NCBI RefSeq assembly: GCF_963169125.1
Contig: NC_084802.1
Span: 39,268,607-39,332,606, forward strand
Source of the DNA: Humulus lupulus
Lineage: Eukaryota; Streptophyta; Magnoliopsida; Rosales; Cannabaceae
Direction: 5' to 3'
Length of the DNA stretch: 64,000 bases
Below are positions 12,315 through 24,600 of this stretch, one piece after another. The stretch's first letter is position 1, and every line of letters begins with the position of its first letter. The notes under the pieces are model-generated. The model was not told the origin of the DNA and did not search any database. It saw nothing but the letters and a program-made list of their open reading frames with translations. Position numbers and translations under genes: made by a program.

Positions 12315-13317
12315 CTGGTCGCCTAGCGAACAAAAGAAAACACTTTAGAAAAGGCGACCCAAGCAGGAGGAAGAAGCAATTATTATTTGCACGAGCTGAG
12401 GTAAGCCCAGCTCGTGGAGAGTGAAACCACGCGGTTCAGTGAACACGCGCATATTCTCCCAACAGATCCCAGATTACTCAGAATTCGCGTGTCAGGGGGT
12501 TCAGAATAGAATTTTTCTTGGGGGGAAAGTTTCGATAGGCAGAAAATTACAAAACTACTTATGAGGCGTGTTCCCTAAGCTACCCGGTTTTGCACCCAAA
12601 AATTCCCAAAACTCCTACCCAGAAATTTGTCCAGAAAAAGCACCCTGAAACCCATACGCTAAAGCGATTTCTTACAACAAATGTGCCCTAACCTAAAAAG
12701 GGCTGTCACCCTCCATATCCACACAACCCAGAAAACCCTTGCATGCGGCTACAGTGAAATTTTTTCCTAAAGCTACAGTAGCATGTTTTCAAAGTGAACA
12801 GGGTCAGGAAACTTACAGTGTATGGTTAGGAGGTAGACGAGGGCGTTGCGTTGGTAGGAGCTTCGTCGGTGTAGTAGCTTCCAAAGCTTCGGAGAAATCC
12901 GTGCGCCTAAGCTTCGTGGACGATGAAAATGGCAGCAACAAGGTTGAGGGTTTCGTTCTTCTTAAATATGGAGAAGGTAGAGAAAAGGAGATTTGGAAAA
13001 TTTTGAATGAAAGGGTGGCCCGTGCGTGGGGTGGCCACCCCCTTTTTATATACGTGAAGGATCACGTGTAGAAGGCTCTTGGGTGGCCCTGGTGAGGGAT
13101 CCGAGGCCTTCTACACGAAATACGAAACGACGGCTGGGCATAGGCTAGGCCATTAAATGCGGTTCTCGTAAGATGTACCATCACCACCCACAACGTTCCA
13201 CGTATCAGACGCCTGTGTAAAGAGTGGAATGCGAAGAGTTTATGGGGAAATCTAAAAGCCTCTACTGTGGTCTTATATGCGACGTCATATACCACGAGCA
13301 GGAGCTTGGGGGGCCGA
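12315..13317 (-). promoter_or_regulatory. Tat-A antisense gene upstream region with TATA box
   Basis: About 1 kb lies between the antisense ATG and the 3' LTR. On the minus strand TATATAAAAAGG occurs at 13052-13041, about 730 bp before the ATG and outside the LTR. It is a good candidate core promoter for the antisense gene. A plus-strand open frame at 12739-13071 has no recognisable domain and is probably chance. At the right edge, the purine run GGAGCTTGGGGGG before 13318 is the polypurine tract for plus-strand DNA synthesis of Tat-A. Confidence 0.55.
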
Positions 13318-14082
13318 TGTACGTCCTGGTTTTCCCACGGGCTGATTAGCAGGCCGAGCTACGGACTAATCACGATTAGCCCATTAACATCCCCAAGACC
13401 GGAGCTCCCGTTTTGAGGTCGTACCTTATTAGCTCGAGCAATCCCTGAGGACTCGCCAAGGTTGCCCAGGACTGGGTGAAGGAGTCTGAAGGCCGAAGGT
13501 CGGGTCAAGGGAGCTGCTCGTGGCACGAGCTGTGTATGGAGCTATGAGCCTCTGAAAAGTCAACACACGCAAGATAAACGTGCATATATCTGACATCACG
13601 TGTCCGATATCTCCCTGACTTCTCGGACACGCAGCAGGAACGTGCGTGTTCAGATATCCACGGCTGGGTTGGGCTGTGCAGACCATTATCTCCTTACCTA
13701 TCGATTTGACCATACTTATGTGTCAGGTTTAGGAATTACTCTTGAATGTCACAGAGTTGATATGACAAATAATAAGGTCACGGGATGACCTCCTTACCGA
13801 CTTCTAGGTGCCTTCTCCTATAAATATGGAGAAGCTGGGAGTTGATAGGGGTTGGGAAAAATAGTATCTGAAGAGATATAGGCTTTGTAACCAAATACCC
13901 AGAATATATCAATAATATTGACTAGTGGCGTAGAGGGATTTTAACCTTCGAACCACTTAAAAACGTGTCTTGAGTCACCTAGTTCATTCTCTAAGATTCT
14001 GTATCTGCGACGGTTCTATATTCAGCACTAATCCCTTTCTCTTCTTCTCTTAATTACCTGTTGCCGAAGAACCGCGTCAACA
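13318..14082 (+). repeat. Tat-A 3' LTR
   Basis: 765 bp, colinear with 1758-2522 with no length difference. I count about 18 substitutions by eye. TATAAATA recurs near 13819. It is followed by TSD GTGTG. Confidence 0.95.
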
Positions 14083-16088
14083 GTGTGTATTGTTATTAAT
14101 ACCACGAGAGTGTGGTGACATATTTGTAATGTTTGATCCGAGATGGTCCCACGGAGCTGATTAGCTAAATAGTCACAACCGGGGTCTAATACTCGGCTCG
14201 GGAGGAGCCTAGGGGTATTTTGGGAAAATGGATGGTGATTGGGAATTACTGGGTAACGGGTGGTGATTTAACGTTGATTTGATGTATCAGGGATTAAATG
14301 GGGAGTTATAGGAACACTCGAGTATTTAACAGGATGTGGCAATTGACGAGTTTGCCCTTGGTGACACTAGAGGATTTAGGATAGTCTTGAGGGCATTTTG
14401 GACTTTTCAGCTAGGGGATAAACTTAAACCTTAGGCTGCTGAGACTCTAGAGTCACTTGGAAGGAAACAGAGATCTCTCTAAGCTCTCAATATTCTCTCT
14501 CTCGGTTCTCTCTCCCTCTTTTTGGTGCTTGGAGGCTTGATATATTTTTGAGGACTTTAGGCTAAGGAATTGAAGGATTGGAGGCTTGAGGTGTTTTGAA
14601 GGATTAGAGGTAAGAATTATGTACTGTGTTTTCTAAGTTTTCACTATAATTTCTGGTATGATGGCTTGGGTTCAAGTTTGGTTGGATTTTTAGTGTTTGA
14701 TGAGGGTAAGGAAATTGTTTATGGATTCTTACGATGCCTAGGCTGTGTGGATAGGAAATATAGACTCAATTATGGGCTTAGATGATGTTTTGGGTGTGAA
14801 TTATGGAGTTAGGCTTGGGGAAAATGTAGAAAAATGCATGGCATTTCTGGATTTTGAGGCTCGACTCGCGACCCTATTCATCAGGCATCATGACCTGTTG
14901 GAATGTTGAGGCCTGGGGGCCTCGAAAATTTGCACAGGCATCGCAGCGTAGGGTATAGCTCATCGCAGCCCGTGTCCTTCAGCAAAGAGGGTGTTGTCCT
15001 CTGACTTGTAGCGGGTCGCGGCCCTAGGGGGCGGGTTGCCGCTTAAAATGGGAAAAATGGGGAAATGAAGGTTTAAAGCTTGGGAACCCAAACGTTAAGG
15101 CTCAGGAAGGATTCTACTACCCTGTTTAGTATAATTCCAAGTCCCAAAGGCTAGATTTATATTCCAAAGTTTTTATTTGGTTTAGGGCTTGATGGATGGT
15201 TATTATGAATGTGTGACTAGGTTTTCGTCAAAGCTTGAACTAGGGGATCGCGCTCAGGATCGCGGTAACCAATCAGCTTGAGACACAGGTAAGAAAACTA
15301 TTGTACCCATAGAGCAGGGCATGGCCCTATTGATTATGTTACAGGGCATGGCCCTATTTTTTATGTTTAATATAGGTGTGAATATATGTGATTATTATGC
15401 TACGTTATACATGTTTATGAGTGAGCAGCGAAGGCCGGGAACGACAAAGGCAGATAATGGCAAGAACCCGGGTACGACAAGGGGTCAAGATCAGTGTTGA
15501 GTATGCTGAGTGCAGACCACTAGGGCAAGACCCTCAAAGGGTGTTGTATCCACCCGCTCAGTGAAGACCGCAAACCCAGGGCTCGGTAAAGCACTTGGGT
15601 CGATGTAGGCCGCTATGTGTTTAGTCTGTTGACTATTTTGTTGTATATTGTTGAATTGCTATGTGATATGTTATATGTAGAGTTTTCTTGCTCGGCTTCA
15701 GCTCACGGGTACTCTATGGTGCAAGTAAGGGCAAAGGAAAGGTCGACCAAGCATGAGTACGGAGAGCGTGGAGCAACGAGTACGTGTTCGAGCTACATGG
15801 CTGCCATGACTAGGGTCATTATGGGAAATGTACTGTAATGAATTACTTTATCGCTTAGGTCAACCGTAATTATATTTTTTGAGTTATAATACATTTTCTA
15901 AACTGTCTTTTGGGATCCCAAATGTATAACTTTTATGATTTCAATGAAAGTCCAACACTTTATAATTTATTTCATTAAACGAGTTTTATTTCAATTTTGT
16001 CACACTTTTAACATAAAATCTCGATTAGAGAGCTAATGGCACATTTATAACTCACATGGTAATAGCTCTAAGGTAGTAGGGAGTTACA

Positions 16089-16803
16089 ATAAGAAAAATA
16101 AAACAAGTGATAGGATGGACATTTGATGTTGAAGAACCTTGATATATAAACTCACAAGTCTATGATTTTATGTGAAACCCAAAATAAATCAAAAGCTTGA
16201 CACAAGTGAATATTTGTTGTCCGAAAATCTCTATTCCTAGCCTCCTCCTTGAGATTGCTTGACGCTATTATAATGGAATGAGATTGGGATTTACACCTTG
16301 AATCTTCATGCAATTCAAGCTTTCTTTATGAAGATCTTGGAGAAAACTACTAATCTTGAAAGCTAGAGAGAGAGAGAGGTTTTCAGAGAGTGAGAGATGA
16401 GTGATCAATCTATCAATTAAATCAAATGACCCCTTTAAATAGTATAGGAACCCTCATTAGATCCTACATTTGAGATTAGAGTATTTTTATTTGAATTTTA
16501 GAGCAAAAAACATGTCACTGTACGGTCTCGTACGGACCGCCCAGGCGACACAACGCAAGTCCCACTCACTTGGAGCCCCAAAACATACAACCAAAACATC
16601 TAAAAAACCCTTCAAACATTTTGGGTACTCTTATATCCTCCAAAGAAACATTTTGTGGACCCAAAAAGATGATTTAAGGATGCATATACCAAAAGTCAAC
16701 TCTCACGTGTTCACTCTCACATGTTGACTTTAGTTAAACCGTTTTGGCTTTTGCATTTCTTCATGCCTAAATAATTTCACCATGTATTTAACCAATCATA
16801 ACA
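16089..16803 (-). repeat. Copia-A 3' LTR, main piece
   Basis: From the duplicated ATAAG (16089-16093) onward the sequence realigns with 43931-44696, ending ACCAATCATAACA. It lacks about 60 bp present in the other LTR around 44400-44460. On the minus strand the internal sequence before it is AAGTGGAGGAT (16814-16804), the polypurine tract, which fixes this as the 3' LTR. Confidence 0.88.
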
Positions 16804-18123
16804 ATCCTCCACTTGGTTAAATACATCATCACTCCTCTAATCAAACGATATTAGTGCATAAAATAAAGTACCTTTTGAGTTTGAACTTTATCTTATTGAA
16901 AACTCTACAAAGCTTCTATCAAAATGCTAAGGTGTTCTTAAAATGTTGAACCCAACATTCCTAGTGATAAAAATAGAGAATGTATCACACACCTCTACTT
17001 GATTACTCATGTATTTCCCACTTTTCACTCTTAGCAATTTTATGGTCTTGTACCATCCGGAGAGAAAAATCCTACTCTCTTGAGAGGCAGCACCACCTCT
17101 AGGTTCACATAGGTGAAATTCTTACAGCATATTTACTACCTTTAGAGATGCATGTTGCTCTTCAACTGAATCTCATTAAAAGCTATGGCTTAACCTTCAT
17201 GTCCGGTAGCAACCAACATTAACTTATCCTAGATGTGACTTTTAAGTTGTTAATGTTGTAACTATTCTCTTATCAATGACTTGTTCTTACCCAGTGAGCA
17301 CTACACTTGATGTATACAAGTTTTGAGTTGGGTTGCCATCATTGGGGAATCTATTGCTCAATGAGTTTTAGTCTCATTCTTCTATTTGTAGTACTCACTA
17401 AATCTCTCCCAAGAGGTTCGGTAAATGGATCCGCCAAGTTCTCACAAGATTTGACATACGAAATTGATATGACACTCTTATCAATCAACTCCCTCACATA
17501 GTCATGTCTTAGACTTATATGTCTAGACTTCCCATTGTATATCTTATTGTAAGCTCTAATCAAAGTGGCTTGATTATCACAATGTATCAAAATCATCAAT
17601 ACATCAACTGTGATTTTCGGTAACTCCATCATGATATCTCTTATCCACTCGGCCTCTTTGCTGGTAGCCACTTAGCCTCTTTGTTGGTTTCCACTAGAGC
17701 TTCAAACTTGAACTCCATGGTTGAGTAACATATACATGTTTCTTTCTTAGATACCCAAGAAACAACACCCCTACAAAGGGCGAATACCCAACTAGTTGTG
17801 GAGAAATTATGTCCTACACCAGATATCCAACTAACGTCGGAATATCCATCACGTATCTCACGAAACTTAGAATATTGGAGGCATAACTCTTTGGTCCTTC
17901 TAAGGTATCAAATACGCTTTCCACGACCTTCCAATGTTTGATACTTCAATTGCTAGCAAGCCTACTTAGTTTACTTACCACAAATGCAATATCTACTCTA
18001 GTACAATGTGCGACATAAATCAAACTCCCAATTGCACTTGCATACTCTAGTTGAGCCACCGTCCTCCCTTCATTCTTTTAAAGCTTTAGAATTGAATTGA
18101 AGGGTGGAAACCTCTTTATTTCT
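16804..18123 (-). pseudogene. Copia-A RNase H and end of reverse transcriptase (decayed)
   Basis: Minus strand 17351-17671 reads the C-terminal Copia RNase H: ATSKEAEWIRDIMMEL, then IHCDNQATLIRAYNK, KSRHISLRHDYVREL, and the tail SCENLADPFTEPLGRD. Positions 17680-18123 hold weaker, stop-filled sequence that should be the segment between RT and RNase H. The block is cut at 18123 by Gypsy-A and continues at 28255. Positions 16804-17340, after the RNase H end, show no gene. Confidence 0.82.
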
Positions 18124-20016
18124 TGTAGCATCCTGAAACTTCTAATAGAATTAAGTGCTTATGTGATTTAATTATGTGTATGCCTAATAGTTAGTAGATT
18201 ATTTGGTGATTAGTGGTGTAATTTGAGGTTTAGTGGGAATTATAGGCAAATGACCAAAATTCCCATGAGTTTAGTATGTGGTTAAGCAAGGGGAAAAATG
18301 GTTATTTGACCAATTAGTAGTAGAGAAATTTGCTAAGTCTGAAACTCAGCCCTCACTCACGTTCTAGATACAACTCTCCCTCAAAAAATTTCTTTCTCAA
18401 CTTGTTCAAGACAATTACCAGAGCCAAAGACCAGAGCTTGGAATTTTGAGGAGTTTCTAGGAAGAATTGAAGTACTTTGAAGGGATTAAGAGCTATTAGT
18501 GTCCTCAACGAGCTAGGAATTTGGAAAAAAATCAGAAAGGTATGCTCATTTCTTCTCTAATTTTCATTGGGTTTATGGTGTTCTTCAATGTTCTTGAGTT
18601 TTGAGGATATTTTGTTTGAATTTCAAAATTGGGATTTTTAAATCATTGTGGTATGTATTTTAAGCTTCGAAATGAGTTTATGAATGTTTTAATGTTTGAA
18701 TTGGCTGCTAAATTTGTGAAATAAAGTTGGAATTCTCATATTTGGGGTGAAATTGGGTTTAGAACCCTACGTTTGCAATTTGTGGCTCTAATGTGTAATT
18801 GAATGCTTAAAGGATGATTTGGTATTAAATGTTAGGCGTACTAATGATTAGGGGTTGAATTTCATACAAAAATTGTCTGAAAATTTGGTTTGGGGTTGAA
18901 TTGGGATAAAAGTTATTGCAAGTGGGATTGGGAAAAATATGGGCTCGTAATGCCATCTGCCACCACTGGCGCTGCGACTCAAGTGGGTGGGCGCTGCGGC
19001 ACAAATGCATTTTTCGTAATTCTTTCTGCCTCCAGCAGTCGCCGCTGCGCACATGCAATTTTCTTTAGGTGCCATGGCGCTGACCCTCTTTTAGGTAACA
19101 ATTCTTCCGATTTTGTAAATAGACCATAACTTTTGACCCCGATTTTGGATTTAGACATTCCTTAAATTATTAGAAAGCTTGTGAATAGCTCTACATTCCT
19201 AGTACCTAATTCAAGTTTAGATTTGATTATTTTAGAGTTAGAATTGTGAACTAATCTTGGTATTAATCGATTTTGATCGGTTTTGTTTAGGACTTGCTAA
19301 AGATGCATGAACGGAATCACACTTTTGTCTTTTTATAGCATTGTTGCAATCCAGGTAAGAAAACTGGCACATGCATCTAGAGTAACGCATTAATCATGCA
19401 GAATTATCTATGATTTTTCAGCATGAGCCATATTCGGCGATAATAATGTAGAATGTAGGCCGTTATGGCAGGGCCACTATAGGGGTGCAATACTCACTCA
19501 CTCGACATAGGTCGTATAAAATGTTTAAAGGTTAACATGAGTTTGTTTATAATCTATGAAGCATGTTGTTTAATTTTTATGTTTAATTAAATACTTGTAA
19601 TGCCATGATAGTTTTCTTGTTGTGCCTTGACTCATCGGTGTTCTATGGTGCAGGTAAGAGAAACATCGACCAACCATGAGTTGGAGAACTTTGGAACGAC
19701 ACGTACATGTTCGGCCTACTCAACAGCCATGGTCAATATACTTTTAAGGGACATAGGGTATAAGTCCAATTTTTTCGTTTAGGCCCACTATTTTTGCAAC
19801 TTTGGTTGTAACTACACTTGGTTTAAACTCTTGTTGGGATCCCTTGTAAACATTTAAAGTTTTAGTGGAAAAGTTTAAACCTTTTGACTAAAATTTTTAT
19901 TGCCTAAACATTTGTTTGATTTTAATTATACTTTTGAGTTCAAATGACTCGTTTAACATGTTAAGCACCATTTTTAAACACACGGTGTAACAGTCCTAGA
20001 TTAGGAGGGCGTTACA
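18124..20016 (+). repeat. Gypsy-A 5' LTR
   Basis: The LTR starts TGTAGCATCC and ends GAGGGCGTTACA. It is followed by TGGCATCAGAGT at 20020-20031, a primer-binding site of the initiator-Met tRNA type common in plants (family form TGGTATCAGAGC). A GC-rich block at about 18950-19080 holds repeated GGCGCTGCG and palindrome GCCATGGC (19071-19078). Donor-like sequences occur near 19352 (AGGTAAGAAAACT) and 19650 (GCAGGTAAGAG). Confidence 0.9.
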
Positions 20017-20407
20017 GCTTGGCATCAGAGTTGCCAAGGCTTTATGGTTCCTGAAGATTGTCCGAACATGTACGCTCGCTGCTAAAGATAAGCTAGACTA
20101 ACAATTCGGTGGGTAATGGGTTAAATACCCGGTTAATTTCTGAAGTGAATCATATTTTCCTTATTTGCATGCTAGAATAGGACACATGAAATATACTAAT
20201 CGGGCCAGGCCCTTTACTGCTATATGAATATGAGAAGATGTGATTATTAGCATTACTGTTGCATGTCAGTATGATAGGAATGATTATTTGCATTTTCGTT
20301 GCATGTGAATGCTTTATTTGTTCAGTTTTGGACCGTGGGATAGTTTCTAGACACTGTTATCATTGCTTGATAAGGCAAGTCATTGTTTGTTTACATACTT
20401 GGAAGTA

Positions 20408-20625
20408 ATGCCTCCAAGGTGGTCAATTAGACTCTGTGGTGGGAATATTGAGGTCGGAGATGATAGACAAGGCCAAAACCCTCCACCTGCCCCTCAGACC
20501 TGGCTGCAGATGTTTGCATAAATGCAAGCGAGACTTCAAAGGCAGGAAGAAGAGATTAGGCAGCTGAGACAGCAAGTTTCGCCAGGGAATGATGCTCAGC
20601 AGGAGCCTCCTATGGTAGTACTCTT
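20408..20625 (+). pseudogene. Gypsy-A gag, N-terminal piece
   Basis: ATG at 20408 starts MPPRWSIRL, a form usual for Tekay gag. An in-frame TAA falls at about 20519. A short Gln/Glu-rich coiled segment follows, and then the frame is cut by a Copia-type solo LTR at 20626. The rest of gag lies at 22577-23400. Positions 20032-20407 are leader without a gene. Confidence 0.75.
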
Positions 20626-22576
20626 TGTTAGGAACGATTCCTAGTGTGCAACGGAAGTGGCAGTGATTTACCTCTTATAGCCTATCAAGAATCCTTGAAT
20701 CTTTTCATATGTATTTCCATCTTCCTATCCTTGCTAGAGTACTCACACCTAGATCTTCCAAGACGTTCTCTACACCTCAAGATGTGGGAGGGCACATAGA
20801 GAACAAGGATCAATTTTGTGAATCAAAAGTATTCTCATCACATGAGACTTTCGATTATAGGCTAGAGAGAAACGGTTTTTGCTTTTGTGAAAAAGATGAA
20901 AGTTTTTTATTCTTTGTTAAAAACTTGTTCTTTCTATTTTCAAGAATAATTAGGCATTATTACCATAATAATAATAATAAAATCATTCATCTTTTATAAT
21001 AATAATAACGATAATAGAAAAAAAAATCTAACATTTCATTTTAAAACCCATTTTAAAAGTTTTATTAATTAATTAAAAAAAAAACAATATCTGATAACAT
21101 CAGATGTGCCACACATATAGAGCACTCCAAGCCCTATGCATGTGGCCTATCCCTAAAAAATACGATTTTAATTTTTTCATGTGTTTTTATTTTAATTAAT
21201 TAATAATTAGATATCCAAATAAGTTATTATATTTTTAAGGAAAAGATAACAACTTAAATTTCAAATTTCAAAATTCAAAATTTGAATTTCCATTCTCATC
21301 TTATTATTAATTAAATAAATATAATAATCAAAACCAATTTTGACTATGCATATTTATTTATTCACACTTAAATAAAATAATTTAGTAAAAGCAATTTATT
21401 CTATTTCTACACAATTTTGAAAATTGCATAAATGCAATAATAAATTGTGGAACCTCAATTATCACATAATTGTACATTTATCCCGAAGAATAAATATTTT
21501 CTCAAATATCTCATTCATAGTTTAACCCTTATATTAACTCTTACCTTGATTAGTGTTGATAGAGTCGCCCCGGGGACCTATGGACCAATAATTTCAAGCT
21601 CCAATAAATAAAAGATTATTAACCAAAACTCTTTGATTCAGTAATCATATTTATTAATCTCATGATTATTCTACTATAAATATGAGACTGAACTCTTAAG
21701 AATTAAAGACATATATTTACTGAGTACTTTATTGTAACAATAAAGTGTCCATTGATATAATCATTACATACAAATTAATCCTCTATTGATGATTCATAAT
21801 TAAGTGGGAATAAAATTACCTTTTTACCCTTTTTAATTATATCTTGATTCCTAGTGCACCATTGACTTTACTAGTGAAGGTTAATTCATAATTTGATTAT
21901 GAATTTGACGTCAATAACCTTTCAATTCCAAAAGCCAACCCAATAGGGAATCATCATCCAATCTATAAGAAGGTATAGATTCAATATCTGCTAAGCTATG
22001 TCCACAGCCATATACATCATTAAGTATCCAAAACAATTGTTCTTAGCCTGATCATTCTGACAAACCCTAACGCATGAATCAAATGATCAAATGACTTATA
22101 TAAGAGTTCATAGTAACTTCAGAATTATGATCAATTTGTATATGATCATCAGTTGATGTGTTTTATAATACTACAAAATGGTATTTAAAGAAGTATTATT
22201 AAATCACATCTAGTCCAGTTCTACATACTCTCAGCATGTAAAGTACCTCCACTAAAGCGTCCTACTACACAAGTAACTCAGATCTAGGTCACATGTATTC
22301 ATAATATTAGTGGACCGTACTAGCAGTAATTAATCTAAAAATTCCATAACTTTATTTTACTGCAAACTACTTAAGTTCATTATCTCAACATCGATCCTCT
22401 CATACCAATTTGAGATTGAGACCACATAGATGAACTTGGAAATTTTATGATATTTACTTAATATTATTAGCGATAATGTAGTACATAAGATACATATATA
22501 CAATAATTAAATTCATTCATTTATTTCATTAAAACGATTGTCTACTATAATTTCTTTAAGGGCACAATTCCCAACA
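20626..22576 (-). mobile_element. Copia-type solo LTR inside Gypsy-A gag
   Basis: On the minus strand it starts TGTTGGGAATTGTGCCC and ends CGTTCCTAACA; length is 1,951 bp. Flanks are CTCTT (20621-20625) and CCCTT (22577-22581), a TSD with one mismatch. No internal domain is seen, so it is read as a solo LTR. It is strongly AT-rich. The small open frame at 20709-20999 has no recognisable domain. Confidence 0.8.
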
Positions 22577-23400
22577 CCCTTGGCTATGCAACCTGAGATT
22601 GAAAACATATGGGAACCGTTGTATGAGAGGTTTCAGAAGCAACACCCTCAAACCTTTGAAGGAGGCCCAGATCCACTCAAAGTTGAGGGTAACAAGAAAT
22701 GAACAAGTGGTTTGTGCCACATATATGTTATAGGATGATGCCCGATTCTGGTGGGAGGTTGTATCCCAAACCTGAAATATAGTTGTGATGAGTTGGGAAG
22801 TGTTTCGGGAGTTGTTCAATGAGAAATACTACAATGACACAGTTCGAACTGTGAAGATGGATGAATTCGTAAATTTGGTCCAGGGAAACATGTCAGTGAC
22901 AGAGTATGCTATGAATTTTGATAGGTTGGCCAAGTTCGCCTCTGAATTGGTGCCAATTTATGTGACAAGAAATGAAAGGTTTGTTCAGGGGCTAAACTCT
23001 ATGATAGCTCAGGATGTTAAGATTGTCTCTATGCCTGGAGTGATCACATATGCCCAGGTAGTGGAGAAGGCCCTTAATACTGAGGGTGCGGAGGATAAGA
23101 TCTGGGGATAGGGTGCCCCTAGGAATGATGCTCGAAGAGTGGTACCTCCATTTATTTGATCTGATAAGGGCGGTGGCCTAAGTGATTAGAAGAGGAAGGT
23201 CGCTGATACATTTAGCACCCATGGACTAGAGAGGAGGTTCTAGGGATCTCAGGGTAGCTGTCAAGGCGGGGTGAGAACTGGAGGATCTGTCCAGAGTGCG
23301 CTCGATGTAGGAGACGCCATTTGGGAGAATGTCGTGCTAAGGCATGTTTCCTATGGGGAGTAGTTGGACATCTCAAGAAAGATTGCACGTAGTTGAAGAA
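22577..23400 (+). pseudogene. Gypsy-A gag, main part and zinc knuckle
   Basis: Positions 22785-23111 read the core of chromovirus gag (SWEVFRELFNEKYYNDTVR, MSVTEYAMNFDRLAKF, RFVQGLNSMIAQDV). A decayed CCHC zinc knuckle lies at about 23330-23390 (GVVGHLKKDC). It then runs straight into RT sequence near 23400, so protease and the first part of RT are missing. Confidence 0.85.
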
Positions 23401-24600
23401 GGAGGAGCGGAACAAGCTGACTATTAAGAACAAGTATCCACTACAAAGGATTGATGACTTTTTTGACAAGTTGCAAGGCAAGATAATGTTTACAAACATT
23501 GATCTTCAATCTGTTTATCACCAGTTGAGGATCAAAGATGAGGATATTCTGAAGATAGCCTTTTGTACGAGGTATGGGCATTATGAGATTTTGGTTATGT
23601 ATATTGGACTAACTAATGTCCCAGAAACATTCATGGATTTTATTAATAGGGTGTTCAAGGATTATCTAGATAAGTTTGTGATTGTGTTCATCGACGACAT
23701 ACATATTTAAACCTAACGAGAGATAGAACATGAGCAACATCTCCGTTTGATATTGTAGAGACTGAGGGAACACAAGTTGTATGCCAAGTTTAAAAAGTGA
23801 GAGTTCTAGTTACCTCAAGTGATGTTTCTTGGTCATATTGTTAGTAAGGATGAGATTATGGTAGATCCGAACAAGATAGAGGCCATTAGAGATTGGCCAA
23901 GGCCAAGGATTGCTTCAGAGATTAAAAGTTTCCTCGGGTTGGCAGGGTACTATTAGCGTTTTGTTGAAGGATTTTCGACGATTGCAATGCCATTGACTAA
24001 GCTGACACGTAAGAACCTGAAGTTTGTTTGGACTAATAGGTGCGAGAACAATTTTCAAGAGATCAATCAATGATTGATTATTGCTCTAGTGCTTAGTCTT
24101 CCTTAAGATCAGGAAAAGTTTATGGTCTACTATGACGCTTCGAGACAAGGGTTAGGCTGTATTCTGATGCAGGGTGGCAAGGTGATTTCCTATGCCTCAA
24201 GACAGTTGAAGGAGTATGAGTAGCAGTATCCTACTCATGATTTATAGTTAGCAGTAGTTGTATTTTCTATGAAGGTGTGGCGACATTATTTGTATGGGGA
24301 GAAGTGTGAGATATACACTGATCATAAGAGTTTGAAATACTTTTCACACAAAAGGACCTGAACATGAGACAATGACATTGGTTGGAGTCGATAAAGGACT
24401 ATGAATGTGAAACCCTCTACCATCTAGGGAAAGCCAACGTAGTAGCATATACCTTGAGTTGGAAAGGTATGGGGCAGTTGTTTGGCTCGAAGTAGATATT
24501 AAGAAAGTTGGTAAAGGATATGACTAGAGAAGGGATCGAGTTTATGTTGGGCTAGTTATATAATATTACTCTGAAATCTACACTTCTTCAGAGGATAAAT
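23393..24600 (+). pseudogene. Gypsy-A reverse transcriptase and RNase H (decayed)
   Basis: Positions 23393-23710 read the RT palm ([37 protein letters not shown]) up to the active-site box FIDDI, in which the usual Tyr-x-Asp-Asp is Phe-Ile-Asp-Asp. After a stop at 23708 the family continues with many stops: GHIV near 23835, FLGLAGYY near 23930, an RNase H start near 24130 (YDASRQGLG) and TDHKSLKYF near 24320. Confidence 0.85.

Larger units (their letters stand above)
1758..14082 (+). mobile_element. Tat-A: Ty3/Gypsy Tat-lineage retrotransposon with an antisense gene
   Basis: This is a 12.3-kb element with two 765-bp LTRs and TSD GTGTG at 1753-1757 and 14083-14087. Layout: 5' LTR, primer-binding site, gag, protease, reverse transcriptase, RNase H, an extra RNase H domain, integrase, a 119-bp tandem repeat, an antisense four-exon gene, polypurine tract, 3' LTR. 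The extra RNase H between pol's own RNase H and integrase, and the extra antisense reading frame, are features of the Tat lineage. By hand comparison the LTRs differ at about 18 of 765 positions. The element is more GC-rich than the DNA around it. It is structurally complete, but gag-pol has several stops. Confidence 0.93.
1544..16088 (+). mobile_element. Tekay-like Gypsy solo LTR, interrupted by Tat-A
   Basis: The LTR starts TGTAGCGTCCCAAATTTGC at 1544 and ends GGGAGTTACA at 16088. It is flanked by perfect TSDs ATAAG (1539-1543 and 16089-16093). Without Tat-A it is about 2,215 bp, in two pieces: 1544-1757 and 14083-16088. No internal domain or second LTR is present, so it is a solo LTR, presumably left by recombination between two LTRs. 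Start, end and length match the LTRs of Gypsy-A (2,224 bp for its 3' copy). Its 3' part has a donor-like AGGTAAGAAAACT near 15290, and a GAGGCC...GGCCTC inverted repeat at 14908-14923. Confidence 0.9.

Noticed and set aside
12739..13071. Plus-strand 110-codon open frame before the Tat-A 3' LTR
   Set aside because: No recognisable domain, and it overlaps the likely promoter and leader of the antisense gene.
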